Positions 53,401 to 60,737 of a stretch of 64,000 nt of DNA are shown in pieces. Numbering within the stretch: the stretch's first letter is position 1; each line of letters starts with the position of its first letter. The stretch lies in IMG/VR virus record IMGVR_UViG_3300008997_000013, positions 37,419 through 101,418 of that record, one strand, 5' to 3'. The position numbers were made by a program, and so were the translations under genes. The DNA comes from a virus. The notes below the pieces were generated by a model. That model was given only the letters and a program-made list of their open reading frames with translations. It was not told the origin of the DNA and made no database searches.

Positions 53401-55332
53401 ACTCCTGTCAGCGAGGCGGTCTTCTTCGAGGACCGCGCCTCAGTGAGATATGCGCGGAGCTACGCAGGAGTCTCGATTGCTGAGAAGATCGAAGGCGTCC
53501 CAACCCACGTCTCCCTGGAGGGGATGCAGGCAGCTGACTGGACAGCCGTACATTTTGACACTGGGGCGGGGCTCCCCGGTCAAGTCCTCGAGTGCCTCCT
53601 TCCTCGGGACCGGTTCATTCTCGGCAGCACTCTCGAGGAAGGAGGCACTCCTGGATTCACTGCTCTTGGGGGCGTGTTCCTTGAGCCGACTTTCGCCCGG
53701 CCCTCCACTGATTTGAATCTCGCTCGGCCCCATGTAGTATCTGACTCCCATAGCTTGGCGGGGTTCCCTGCTCAAGTTGGACATCGCAACTACTCAGACT
53801 TCGTCCCAGGGACCTATTCGGAGGCCGTTCACTTCAAGGTCCGGAGAATCCGCCGCTTCCATGAGATTCAGACGGAGATCTCTGATGCGCTGAGTCTCCT
53901 CAAGTATCTGTACGAGATCAGGCGGGGGACCTTCGGCTCCTACGTGGCTGCGACCCGAACCTTCTCCGCGGGAACGAGTCCTGCAACCACGATTGGGGAC
54001 TTCAACGAGGGACGCGTCAACATCAACGCGGGAGACGTCCTCCGTATCCTGGATGTGAACGGAGCCTTGATAGACTCTGCCGAGATCCAAGGAGTGTCGG
54101 GGGCTGGGGACCTCATCCTCCGGCGGCCTGGTCTAACCGCCAGTCTGGTGTCGGCGGCCACTTTCGAGATCTACCTGGAACAGCCGATCGTTCCCCAGGA
54201 GCAGTCCAACGCCCAGCTCCTGGATTGCGTCACGGACTCTGAAGTACTTCGACGTGTGGTCGACTATCCGGGAGGAGATACCGACGGAGGATCCGCATCT
54301 ACGTGGAACACGATGCAGGACAACCTGGTATCCTCCTGGACCTCTGAAGGGGTGGTAGAGGGCGACTACGTGCTTGTACAGCCGGCTGGGGAGCTCTACG
54401 ACCCGTCCGAGAAGGGTGTCCGCCCCGTAGGGGATACCGGAACTGTGGGGCGCTCAGCCTACGTCTCCGGAGCCGCAGCAGCCCTTGATGATAACCGAGG
54501 AGCCTACAAGATCACCGGAATCAGTGGCGGCGACCTCGAGGTTGATGGAACCTCCCGGTTTGGAGGAAGCGATGAGGGCGGGGGGGATGACGTCATCCTT
54601 GGAGGCACGGGTGCTGAATACGTGGCTCTGCCCACCATCCACGTCAGCACCCTGGGATCCGGGAGGGAGGGGCAGAACACTCTCCGCCCGACAGCGCCTG
54701 CCGTGGGGGGTCTCTTCGGGAACCGAACCGGGAACGACGCGGTCTCCAGCATCCAGCCGTTCCCGTACCGAATCATCCGACCCAACTCCATCTTCTCCCA
54801 GGATGCGTTGGACCTGGTGTTCTTCCTGTGGGAGAGGACCCTATCCTGGTTGGATGAAATCAAGGGGATCTACGAGGAAGGGCGTGGGGGGGACTACCAT
54901 GTCTTCCAGGCGGAGGACCACATCAACAACATCGGGTCACCAACTGACCCCACAGACGGAGCCGGGGTGGTGTCGAATCTGGTGGTGGAATCCCTGGAAG
55001 GTCTGGTAGACGAGACACCCTACACCAATACGTCCGACTGCCTCTCTATCCTGGGCCGGCGCTTCTGGCTCTTGGACGGCCGCTTGGATGAGGGGGGTTG
55101 GACAGACTTCGCGGATGATGGATTCGGACAGCGGCCTGTGATCCCTGACCTCATCGAAGACGTCCTCAACCTCGATGACCGGTTCCGGGACCTCCGCTAC
55201 GCATGGATCCGTTTCCGGGCCGATCGAGTAGACGGATCAATCATGGAAGCGCGACGTGCCGAGGACGAACTTCCGGACAAGCTCCAACGCCAGAGAGAGC
55301 TCGTAGCCCTCAAGAAGGGTCTGGACTCGTAG
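44437..55332 (+). CDS. Giant (3631-residue) virion protein
   Basis: A single open frame of 10.9 kb, GTG start after GAAGGGATCC. Rich in Gly, Ser, Thr, Asp and Pro, poor in Lys and Cys, with no signal peptide, implying many tandem beta domains. A distinct, more helical block lies near residues 1650-1900 (VLAFEQVLESFDGRVIGDRD; RFFIGHDKRYAGPGYEDEIS; MGRPRGLALIFPGLNVPGL), and the last 200 residues are helical (FRDLRYAWIRFRADRVDGSI). Position after the spike suggests a baseplate wedge or side-fibre scaffold, possibly an enormous tail-tip appendage. Its 3' end overlaps the antisense SET gene by 23 bases. Confidence 0.7.
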   Translation: MGFNLSGYVLRPARVATGNASSTGEATSGVSRDHLSPAEMLAAGYEIPAPRDVEPYADMYRAAVLLRGGGTDEYLVWAATSGSLSTVDSDAFRISGDPTYVQPAEGSLTVGTYTDGTATFYVRDENGRDLSSVTGMTLLRGDTLGQVVAAFDPGQDPLIGKVVIDAATLSSMGGGFSVGRGDQILLVSYRLSGPTFWWSRNDSQATRFGWDGSKGRWVPFQGTTPQDLGEVGSKDSYELSPPPSRFSVGDTLPGASGSPDSFSLVRGGLFPDSTAIPLDILVVADPDTEGDYPAVGSGYDAVVGVTNGVLLLNTTYTTANVGLTLWYNPESFRPGDDGDLGELAGLPTDSTLGYPVLSPVPGPTERPFIRLGSRRYLAPVAYDTDADLPGDPSSVPEGEVWWSRATGKVVFSETDIKKTQPGETEYDIAYLGAHAFYDGVSLSTQPVPLQSPVPLVDENGNELVGEDTGGSGVPGSGDLFIQRSASMPPPGASGVLYVPDRTGESPDSSTAANARPNGSGLVRQLEGVGDTFIFAGSRALETLEVVEYEEDIPTLKIRVKKTEAVTSLEPAPSQPPGFAATSRVQMKRRGIKGEGLYFAQAQVTPATYSDEARLYSRNSEPYTLVGTEELRFAVDGTPYTWTASGSGEFTAAQIATELNTVITGTGQAGVIRGRVFIEAGTPSSGRVEIGWNTDADDLSGHTVLGFLPGWRVDASGDTFRWQPDNGSSLGLYRSPENLSRENLTADIRATGSYTGKVFTDNVQASPFVHVNNPPLVDIPGFDEDVHFQMSLGLNLVRLSNYGLRQRVGLKYDLENNRVIWAEFGETPATTVLSPTDTLQLDHTGVIEETVDSEAMDPTRAGFGLYLKRPGLISYSELGQGSEFLLPGEGAPGQAVLISPEGGSVYSGGGGTFSSGVFSNPVLSPESTQNAILQGNLLSAVSVGDRLHVINGSGAGLYTVTGANLVGGIAEFTVSPTPADETGLSWRILEGQTTDTFDPTILADAQRVPFNHFLNEPFRIRLLSPTGTVGGSLSAVVSDALGSNRPVALRFGLASSSPSATVSFLETGSDLGTLAETGLSVPDVTDPHFLNSTAPATAYFRIRVGSQEFTAGTNMTLVSSFSPTIATGEIEVGEPGGGIAGEIRFASDVLTNFAGETVYYDQLFLDGSLLASGFCEIDPTDGSIRLSDADTTAHTGETAYFLEELITERGLDVVMSPLSGDIYITKPLRDGQIVEAAYYQADTDGDPLTGTLITEFLPLIVQLEEATRVDDFTYTFNPTGRTVSEEIEAAIWVGVELQNFAGLVQVTASGSTLTFAEAVDPSETVKITYGVLEAFGGEQAYQVSTPPVYRKPFFLEEGQDTATVGGNRTPDVQVGALMVLDQTLFYVKSVSYDAGEDETTFTVWPPPSTEVGSRAPARDSEFSFSSQRIAITVDPSDPVAGGGQEGFLPVVSGVPLVEADRGQLQVVFLGDLTQYARVGHLLEIAGYPYLVAGSALSDDGRFTRVDLSNPIATGHTSTDTIRLSVRPVFGPLPRTFPGISGFVDTEEFSLFLVGRTEAGVELPGKELTEGVHYEADPSSGAVEFVLPTQGALQPGESLVATYTAVSEVGPLVDEAAILAPAFKAQYLFITTPSLQNRILGATLTAQYTFSNPDSFFYEVLPMEDFLGEVSGKALGAVASDSGGPTDAFAGLPDNSEQGLLGLRGDVRDKKDLDRAARAFIELYNGVVLAFEQVLESFDGRVIGDRDGKFRFFIGHDKRYAGPGYEDEISGDLTVRLIWREVLDEWSGGVGFYEEVDPVYDPTTATEKDPVGRPGETDGDTPDPETLASFTVRQRGRVKNDMDDRLLIGMGRPRGLALIFPGLNVPGLFRDMWEPHVYSRLFPERARHFSRLLPGIDAVPSASGFTDPGYYTSGRKVETPGPEPGETTKSVVRTRGTAIGNISNEALGNITGIIEVLATDRHPRARIWRFFPEGDAEMDSALTSATGITVSTVGKATLVATPLLLSEFPVDPDTGWPDATQLMFNPLPAGASLFSLFTGDIDLSTPGFETGQRLRFGKPDGSVFELSDPNGNGIFVGEVQVGCILTLVGVDGSDLSGSEVLVDGTDPLEDVVSENTGRGDTIFGGEDLLDIEDIPEDEDEITPKQMRELSRMIPDYRVQFDLKVARGSGEFIDASLPGREDIFPLPLQDMLGQKPPQPLSCIEGLVEFNNTDRRPVKLPCLKGESADDSGDIQIPYLQGTETELAILGDVAAKFRILLGADTSVAMPYGDQTWKAVYPDEIVAVDGVLVETYTLGPDRDPATLYTGQDLTPVATAGSYTDGTAIGDGRAYDLILVEADQPQEAAGELLTGMTGILSVGAVSSGKVETPRFVTPTTKTDTHKYTVENAFGYLGGAFPATSGLTPSETNPGNWITLLDCSSVGGLVFDSNGGGLAGGLLALVAGGNAIVIRLYNPDPATASGQSLIGEVVIPTLAAAGSIYVNDPFATVTTLTLAGTGVSLTAAGIISVETSASLLSALSGVTGGNYHDFTVTIDTYITNTTRVSSGNNIPVGSAGGSTTCEIKANRLTFGEQVSFATTLPRNSNPANGDATELGVSLEAHESPIGAGTATAVNASAEVNGGSALTFLERVGPDEDSTVLSGVPYVGTFIPGAAGSEEGKLRAMAWEGHGNTTSPFTTGSVEGVIFSVIPSSDLDEDSVILEGDGTLWDAADGALTVDGLRHWISAVSATSGGLSEVVPGDILLIDQTTGGGGAVATGTYLVRHAVDTNTGNLWEQEIYSDAGQKNGLDLRFPSVKSAISLTLVAEEVPEVPHSPEDCGFPTGDGATTFVYLIRNSRYAIYDAGSYTLQSDSVYRMAYSAVSYDSATGEATFTLSTGTATDANGGALTDAEFRDAANESGVQVSGMIYFPFTPRASHGLPSNNVVGSSEDGSGNDATAGFTLAVMGNRNPSVHGTTTVTTMAWDKTSTASDIQYLLGDTSTPSSSSLGVRVPTPVSEAVFFEDRASVRYARSYAGVSIAEKIEGVPTHVSLEGMQAADWTAVHFDTGAGLPGQVLECLLPRDRFILGSTLEEGGTPGFTALGGVFLEPTFARPSTDLNLARPHVVSDSHSLAGFPAQVGHRNYSDFVPGTYSEAVHFKVRRIRRFHEIQTEISDALSLLKYLYEIRRGTFGSYVAATRTFSAGTSPATTIGDFNEGRVNINAGDVLRILDVNGALIDSAEIQGVSGAGDLILRRPGLTASLVSAATFEIYLEQPIVPQEQSNAQLLDCVTDSEVLRRVVDYPGGDTDGGSASTWNTMQDNLVSSWTSEGVVEGDYVLVQPAGELYDPSEKGVRPVGDTGTVGRSAYVSGAAAALDDNRGAYKITGISGGDLEVDGTSRFGGSDEGGGDDVILGGTGAEYVALPTIHVSTLGSGREGQNTLRPTAPAVGGLFGNRTGNDAVSSIQPFPYRIIRPNSIFSQDALDLVFFLWERTLSWLDEIKGIYEEGRGGDYHVFQAEDHINNIGSPTDPTDGAGVVSNLVVESLEGLVDETPYTNTSDCLSILGRRFWLLDGRLDEGGWTDFADDGFGQRPVIPDLIEDVLNLDDRFRDLRYAWIRFRADRVDGSIMEARRAEDELPDKLQRQRELVALKKGLDS

Positions 55333-55717
55333 AGACGGGGAACCCGACGGGCTCTCCGGTCTCCAGATCTACGAAAGGAGAGGCCAGGATCTTCTCCTCG
55401 TTCTCGATATAGTTGAAGGTGATCTCACCTCCAGGGTTGATCTGAACGAGAGCCACCAGACACCCCCCTTCTACCTTGCAGGTGGGGTTCACAGAGTGAT
55501 TCGTGTATCTCCCAAACTCGTCATCTATGTGGACATCCGGAGCAGTGCGAATGGACTCTCTGGTAGGATGGAGGTACACATCCCCATCCAGGAGGCGAAC
55601 CACCTCCCCGGGAGAGAAGGACACCTTGGCAACCAGGCATAGGTGTCCCCGACGGGACACGACTCTGAAGAGACTGTTCTCGGGCAGCACGTTCCCTCCG
55701 GGTGTTCGGGAGTACAC
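55310..55717 (-). CDS. SET-domain protein (putative lysine methyltransferase)
   Basis: 135 residues from GTG 55717; GTG 55690, with CGGAGGG four bases before it, is the better start (126 residues). The SET core is recognisable: NSLFRVVSRRG, VSFSPGEVVRLLDGDV, HIDDEFGRYTNHSVNPTCKV (the NHSxxPN motif, residues 73-79) and INPGGEITFNYIENEE (GEEi.fdY, 96-103), then ASPFVDLETGEPVGF. SET enzymes methylate lysines with S-adenosylmethionine. The post-SET cysteines are absent, as in small viral SET proteins. Target unknown. Confidence 0.7.
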   Translation of the reverse strand: MYSRTPGGNVLPENSLFRVVSRRGHLCLVAKVSFSPGEVVRLLDGDVYLHPTRESIRTAPDVHIDDEFGRYTNHSVNPTCKVEGGCLVALVQINPGGEITFNYIENEEKILASPFVDLETGEPVGFPVSTSPDPS

Positions 55718-55750
55718 TGACTATATCCCCAACACCCTACGGGAGAACAC

Positions 55751-55987
55751 ATGACTCCAGAGGAAGCCCGGAGAAGGCTCCGAGAGGCGGGGATCCCCGA
55801 GGGGTGGTCTCCCAGCACCGATGGGTTGGTTGAGGGTCTCCTCTTGGGGAGACAACGAGCTCTCCTTACCTCCCTGGAAGGGTTGGTTGAGAAGCAGATC
55901 GAGCAGGACCAGAAGCAGGTGTCAGAGCTACACTCAGCCCTACAGAAGCTGAAGGCAGGCGGGGGAAAGGCGGCCAAGAATGGCTGA
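55751..55987 (+). CDS. Small coiled-coil protein
   Basis: 78 residues, GGGAGAACAC before ATG. Helical, Glu/Gln/Lys-rich (GLVEKQIEQDQKQVSELHSA LQKLKAGG). Likely a chaperone or linker for the co-translated next protein (8-base overlap). Confidence 0.6.
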   Translation: MTPEEARRRLREAGIPEGWSPSTDGLVEGLLLGRQRALLTSLEGLVEKQIEQDQKQVSELHSALQKLKAGGGKAAKNG

Positions 55988-58502
55988 ATGGAAGTCCGTA
56001 GAGGTTTCGACAGAGCCGCTCCTCGAGAAGGTGCAGCCCCCTATCGATTCGCTCACCGCGGTCCTCGATTTCCTAATCACCATCCTCTCCATCGCCCAGC
56101 AAATCCTCAACGTCCTGAAAGCGTTCCTGGTAGGCCTGCTGGACCCCATCCGCTCCCTGGTTGAGCAGATCATACAGGAGATCCGGGACCTCATCCACGA
56201 CCTCCGGCAGCTTGGCCTGTACATGTCGGGGGACTGGGATCTGATCAAGTCCGAGGACCGCTACATCTACTTGGTCGGAGGCTACCAGGCGTATGAGCGC
56301 CGGATGATTGGGCGGTTGCTGGACAACACGGACCCCGGACGGCCGGATTTCACCTCCTCCTCTACAGTGGTGGCCCTGTTCCTGTATGTGTCCTCTGGAG
56401 ACCTGGATACGGTCATCCGACTCATCAGGGCCATCGTCAAGTTCTTCCGGAGAGAGGACCTCCTATCCTCTTCCATGCCCTATGGAACACCGAACACACC
56501 GACCATCAAGTACGGGACAGACGGAGCAGGAGTCGCAGCGTTCCGTCAGATAGGGTCACTGTCGGTGACTCCCACAGCACTCACTGTGTCCTGGTCCATG
56601 CCGGCTCCCCTGGGAGGCAAAGGGTTCTCTCCGGCCCCCAAAGGGTTCCTGATCCATGTCTCCACCATCCCTGATGGACTACAGGTGATCAGCGCCACAC
56701 CCAAGGCGGAGACTTCCAGTGACGTAGAGGACCTGGCTCGGGTCCTGTCTGGCGCCGTGGATCCCCTCACCAACGGTCCTCTCAAGTTGTATGGGGGGAT
56801 CACTGACCTCAACACGACGGTCCCGGACTTCTCCGACCTGGCTCTCCCGGATCCTCGAGCCCCTCTCCTGTTCCTCCAAGCTGGCGCGAACACGCCCCTT
56901 ATCCAGCCGGCCACACTGATCCATGAAGGAGCCCCGCTCCTGGCGACGACGTTCTTCGCGAAGGCTGGGTTCGTCTCCAAGCTGGGGGCTGGCGCCACGT
57001 TCTCAGCTACGATCTCGAAGTCGGATCTCCCACTCCATGCCACATTTGTCGCGGGATCCGAGGGTTTCGCCGAGGTGGATGGATCTCCCTTCGAGGCCCA
57101 GACCTACTGGATCCGGATCCGGGCGGTCACCAAGGACTACATAGACGAGCTCCTCCCAGGGGTATCCGGGACCCTACAGAACCCCTCTCCCGTGTATCCT
57201 TCGGGAGCAGCCCCCTACTACTTCACCGCCAACTCAATCGTCCAGGCGTCCGGAGGCATCCTCCTCCCCGAGCAAGCATCCAAGTTCAGCTCGGAAGTGG
57301 GATACACCTGTATGACCCAGGCATCAGGGCCTGTAGTCGCCGAGTTCCCCTCCGAGAACCAGGTCAGGTACACACAGGCCGTCCAGGCAGCCATAGCTCT
57401 TGCTGTCCTGTGTCGCGCGGATCTATCCGAGGCTCCGGACTCCGGATTCCGAGAGAGCACCTACCTCCCGGGCCAGGGGCTCAAGGGCCTGGAGAACGCG
57501 GCTCGAGACATCCTGGCTCGATACGGATTCCAGCCTCGATGGTTCAAGGGACGTCGTCCAGGAGCATTCCGCCGCAAGTTGAAGGCTGTTCTTCTGCGGG
57601 TCTCTTCCGACCTGCTCAACCGAGCTCTTCCTCCAGAGGGAGTCGCTGACGCCATTGTTTCCGGGGCCAAGGACCTCTTGGGATTCGTCTGGAAGGACGC
57701 CCACGACGATTTCCCCGAGCAGACCATCCTTGAGTCCTTGGGCCTTGGAGCCACCTCTTCCTCTGAGGACAGCGGGGTAGGTGGGAACCCTTTCTGTCGG
57801 ACCATCAACAAGCGGAACCTGCGTGGCCAGTACCAGGAGGGACAGGGACCCCCTCGAGCCCCTGCTTTCTCCGAGTCCCCCAAGGTAGAGGTCTTGGACA
57901 CCACGGGGACGGTGGTATGGGTCTCAGGAGGGGGGTCTGCCGACGACTCTCCTGTTTTGTTCAATGACTCGACGGGAGAGGTTCAGTTCATCCGGAACGC
58001 TGTCTCGCAGTACGATGGGGGTTCCTTGCTGGACGCTGCTGTTGCAGTCCTGCAGCTGGCGGGGGCCTGGGTTTCCCGTCCCGTAGCGGATACCCAGTGG
58101 GTGACGATACGCCTTCTTCCCCAAGCCCTCACTCCTCTTGATGATCTCCTTGAGAGGCTGGACCGTTTCCTCCAGGCAGTCCTGGATGGCCTGGAGGGGA
58201 TCACAGATAAAATCGTTGCCTACATCGAGGCTATCCAGGCGCGGATCTACCAGTTGCAGGCCCTGTTGGTGAAGATCCGCGCTCTCCTGAACTCCCTTGA
58301 GCTGCTCCGCTTCGGCCCTGCGTCTGGATTGGTGCTGGCCGAGTCGGGGACCGCAGGAATCGTCCAGGCTCTGGTTGCCGCAGAGGAGAAACCAGAGGAT
58401 AGCGCCACCGCGTATGGCGCTGGAGTGGTCCTGGTAGCGGGAGGTCTCCCAACACTACTGCTTGATCTCCTCAAGAAGATCTTCGACGGAGGATCGGACT
58501 GA
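55980..58502 (+). CDS. Virion protein with FN3-like segment
   Basis: 840 residues. The N-terminal 100 residues hold amphipathic helices (LTAVLDFLITILSIAQQILN; VLKAFLVGLLDPIRSLVEQI). Around residues 180-360 a fibronectin-III-like stretch occurs (VTPTALTVSWSMPAPLGGKG, FLIHVSTIPDG). The C-terminus again is coiled coil and hydrophobic helix (AIQARIYQLQALLVKIRALL). Probably an outer baseplate or tail-fibre attachment protein; placement after the giant protein gene supports this. Confidence 0.55.
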   Translation: MAEWKSVEVSTEPLLEKVQPPIDSLTAVLDFLITILSIAQQILNVLKAFLVGLLDPIRSLVEQIIQEIRDLIHDLRQLGLYMSGDWDLIKSEDRYIYLVGGYQAYERRMIGRLLDNTDPGRPDFTSSSTVVALFLYVSSGDLDTVIRLIRAIVKFFRREDLLSSSMPYGTPNTPTIKYGTDGAGVAAFRQIGSLSVTPTALTVSWSMPAPLGGKGFSPAPKGFLIHVSTIPDGLQVISATPKAETSSDVEDLARVLSGAVDPLTNGPLKLYGGITDLNTTVPDFSDLALPDPRAPLLFLQAGANTPLIQPATLIHEGAPLLATTFFAKAGFVSKLGAGATFSATISKSDLPLHATFVAGSEGFAEVDGSPFEAQTYWIRIRAVTKDYIDELLPGVSGTLQNPSPVYPSGAAPYYFTANSIVQASGGILLPEQASKFSSEVGYTCMTQASGPVVAEFPSENQVRYTQAVQAAIALAVLCRADLSEAPDSGFRESTYLPGQGLKGLENAARDILARYGFQPRWFKGRRPGAFRRKLKAVLLRVSSDLLNRALPPEGVADAIVSGAKDLLGFVWKDAHDDFPEQTILESLGLGATSSSEDSGVGGNPFCRTINKRNLRGQYQEGQGPPRAPAFSESPKVEVLDTTGTVVWVSGGGSADDSPVLFNDSTGEVQFIRNAVSQYDGGSLLDAAVAVLQLAGAWVSRPVADTQWVTIRLLPQALTPLDDLLERLDRFLQAVLDGLEGITDKIVAYIEAIQARIYQLQALLVKIRALLNSLELLRFGPASGLVLAESGTAGIVQALVAAEEKPEDSATAYGAGVVLVAGGLPTLLLDLLKKIFDGGSD

Positions 58503-59350
58503 TGGCGGTGTTCTCCTGGTCCTCCCGATTTCGTGAGGGACAGTGGCGTGCGTTCCGAAGGTTCATGCTGGAGGAGCGCCGGGACGTGGCTGCACGCTTC
58601 CAGGTGATAGACGCAGAACTCCAGAGAATCGGAGAGATCCAGGTCCTCTTCGAGAGGGACGAGGCAGGGAACACCACGGAGAAGCGGAAAGGGATCGTCG
58701 TAGAGCCTGCGGACTCCTCCCTGGGCAAGCTCCTCCTGGCGTACACAAGCTTGGGCGGGAATCCTCTCGACATCTCCCTGTTCCTGACACCAGAGAGGGC
58801 TATCGAGATTGACGGGGAATACATCCCAACGATGCCTGGAGGGGGTCAGCTATACCAGAAGAACATCAGATACAGCTATGATCAGGGAGTCCAGGACGGG
58901 GACGCAAGTCTCCAAAAGTACAGGCCCTCCCGGATGGGAGGCAAGGGGATCGCGATTCGGGAGAAGGACATCTCCGTTTACGTGGGGGTGGGTCGCCGTT
59001 GGATCTCCCAAGCAATGCGGACCAAGCGCACCCGGCTCGAGGAAAGGATCATCAAGTTGATGGACCTACGGGAACAGCTGGAACAGGAGGTCCAGGACAT
59101 GATTGGAGCGACTGGGTTCTCCTTGGGCTCCAACTTCTCAACTGACGAGTACAATCCGAGTCTCACGGCAGCCAGCATCGCGTATTTCTTCGACTCGACG
59201 TTCCGTGTTCCGGATTCTGATGACCCCACGTCCATCCCGGTTGACGATACAGCTGACGCAGGACAGTCCGGCTCCTTGAACACCAGCGTGTTGGCCGGTT
59301 ACGACTCGTTGATGGTAGACGAAGACGAGGAGGAGAACACCGCTCTCTGA
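58502..59350 (+). CDS. Putative baseplate/fibre-linked virion protein
   Basis: 282 residues, one-base overlap. Helical first part (WRAFRRFMLEERRDVAARFQ), then a middle with RYSYDQGVQDGDASLQKYRP and a disordered acidic tail (MVDEDEEENTAL). No family; last gene of the tightly coupled tail block. Confidence 0.5.
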   Translation: MAVFSWSSRFREGQWRAFRRFMLEERRDVAARFQVIDAELQRIGEIQVLFERDEAGNTTEKRKGIVVEPADSSLGKLLLAYTSLGGNPLDISLFLTPERAIEIDGEYIPTMPGGGQLYQKNIRYSYDQGVQDGDASLQKYRPSRMGGKGIAIREKDISVYVGVGRRWISQAMRTKRTRLEERIIKLMDLREQLEQEVQDMIGATGFSLGSNFSTDEYNPSLTAASIAYFFDSTFRVPDSDDPTSIPVDDTADAGQSGSLNTSVLAGYDSLMVDEDEEENTAL

Positions 59351-59396
59351 CGGTCGACAGCCAATATCCAGGCTCCCGCGTTCAAGGAGATCGGAT

Positions 59397-60047
59397 ATGA
59401 AGCCCTCTGCTGCACGCGTCGCCAAGAAGTGGAAGAATCTCCCCAAGGGCTGGACCGACGAGTCCGTGCGGAAGTTCTGGGACACGATGACCAAGGGAGC
59501 TCCGAAGCACCCAGTGACCAAGTGTATCAAGGAGATGGACGGCAAGGTCGGGGATCCGGGGGCCTTCTGTGGGGGGCTGGCCGACTGGATGGAGGGGAAG
59601 TCTTGGAGGAAAGAGTCCGCGACCATCAACGACTCCGTCACATACACAGGTTCGGATGGAGATATCACATATACGGTGGTGGAAGTCCGGGGGGCCATCT
59701 ACAAGGTCCGTGCCCGCCATTCGGAGAAGGGAGAAGCCCCGAAGCTCCTGACTTTCACCAGGAATGCATGGGACAACCTCCTGGAGCAGGCGGACCGTCT
59801 TGGGCCCCGGTTCGCAGGAACCAAGGTCGCGAAGAGGATTCGGATCGTCTTCTACGAGTGCGAGCACACCGGAGACGCCCAACACTACCAGGCAGACCTG
59901 GAGAGCAGCGGAGCGCGGGTGATCACCCGACGCCTGGACCTGGATGAGGAGACCTGTTCGTTCCTCATCAATGTCGACGACCCTCGGGACTTCTCGAGAC
60001 GCTTCCGGGATACAGTATCCGCTGAGTTTTCCAACCTTGGATATTGA
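59397..60047 (+). CDS. Hypothetical protein with W-T-DESV / AFCGGLADW motif
   Basis: 216 residues, CAAGGAG before ATG. The first 75 residues (WTDESVRKFWDTMTKGAPKH, then KCIKEMDGKVGDPGAFCGGL, ADWMEGKSWR) are a small domain seen in many phage proteins, often fused to capsid protease or other factors. The rest (RIVFYECEHTGDAQHYQADL) is unassigned. Confidence 0.55.
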   Translation: MKPSAARVAKKWKNLPKGWTDESVRKFWDTMTKGAPKHPVTKCIKEMDGKVGDPGAFCGGLADWMEGKSWRKESATINDSVTYTGSDGDITYTVVEVRGAIYKVRARHSEKGEAPKLLTFTRNAWDNLLEQADRLGPRFAGTKVAKRIRIVFYECEHTGDAQHYQADLESSGARVITRRLDLDEETCSFLINVDDPRDFSRRFRDTVSAEFSNLGY

Positions 60048-60066
60048 TGTCGGGGTAACACCAACT

Positions 60067-60276
60067 ATGCCTTGCTATCATGTCCAGCTGGAAACCGAGA
60101 GCGATACCTACGGCTTCGAGGTATGGACTGACGACTTCAACTACGTGGACCTGGCGCGCCAGGGCCTTGCCAAGATCATCGGTCCTGAGCAGGCTCAGAG
60201 AGCCCATGTAGGGGGTTGCTCCAACATCGGATTCGATCCGGATATGGGTCGTCCCAAGATCAAGCGGATCTTGTGA
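60067..60276 (+). CDS. Small hypothetical protein
   Basis: 69 residues from ATG 60067; the frame upstream to 59944 is a shadow. MPCYHVQLETESDTYGFEVW and a helix. A GGGGTAAC element lies at 60052. Confidence 0.5.
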   Translation: MPCYHVQLETESDTYGFEVWTDDFNYVDLARQGLAKIIGPEQAQRAHVGGCSNIGFDPDMGRPKIKRIL

Positions 60277-60728
60277 TCCGGGAACTCTCCCTCAAGGACC
60301 ACACCGAAGAGATCCTATTGCTGGCGACCCCTGGATCCGCCGAGGACTGGGGAGACTTCGAGGTCTTCCGAGGAACCAGCTGGGAAGGCGGGGTATGTGT
60401 GGTCTCCGGAGCGTCCTATTCCCATGCCCTCCATGGACATCTCATACCTCTCCTCCGAGAGTTGGGGAGAGACCCCCGCGCCTCTGGGAGAAGGGTGTCT
60501 GAGGAGGAAGGGTTGTGCGGGGTTCGCTCTACCTGTATGTCCTGGAACCCCAAGCTCTGTCGACCTGGCGGCCAGCACAAGGGATCCCCCGGCCCGCCGA
60601 CTTGCTACGATGCCCCTCTGGAGAGCCCGGACCCCGAGGTTGCCCACCTATTCCGCCGCGTAGCCCTGGCTTGGTCTGAGGGGCGCCACACTGTGGTGGT
60701 GGAGGGCCCTGGCTTCAACTATCGGTAG
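60273..60728 (+). CDS. Hypothetical protein
   Basis: 151 residues, GTG at 60273 overlapping the previous stop. Three Cys (GLCGVRSTCMSWNPKLC) and Gly-rich loops. No family. Confidence 0.5.
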   Translation: MIRELSLKDHTEEILLLATPGSAEDWGDFEVFRGTSWEGGVCVVSGASYSHALHGHLIPLLRELGRDPRASGRRVSEEEGLCGVRSTCMSWNPKLCRPGGQHKGSPGPPTCYDAPLESPDPEVAHLFRRVALAWSEGRHTVVVEGPGFNYR

Positions 60729-60737
60729 AGTAGTCTC

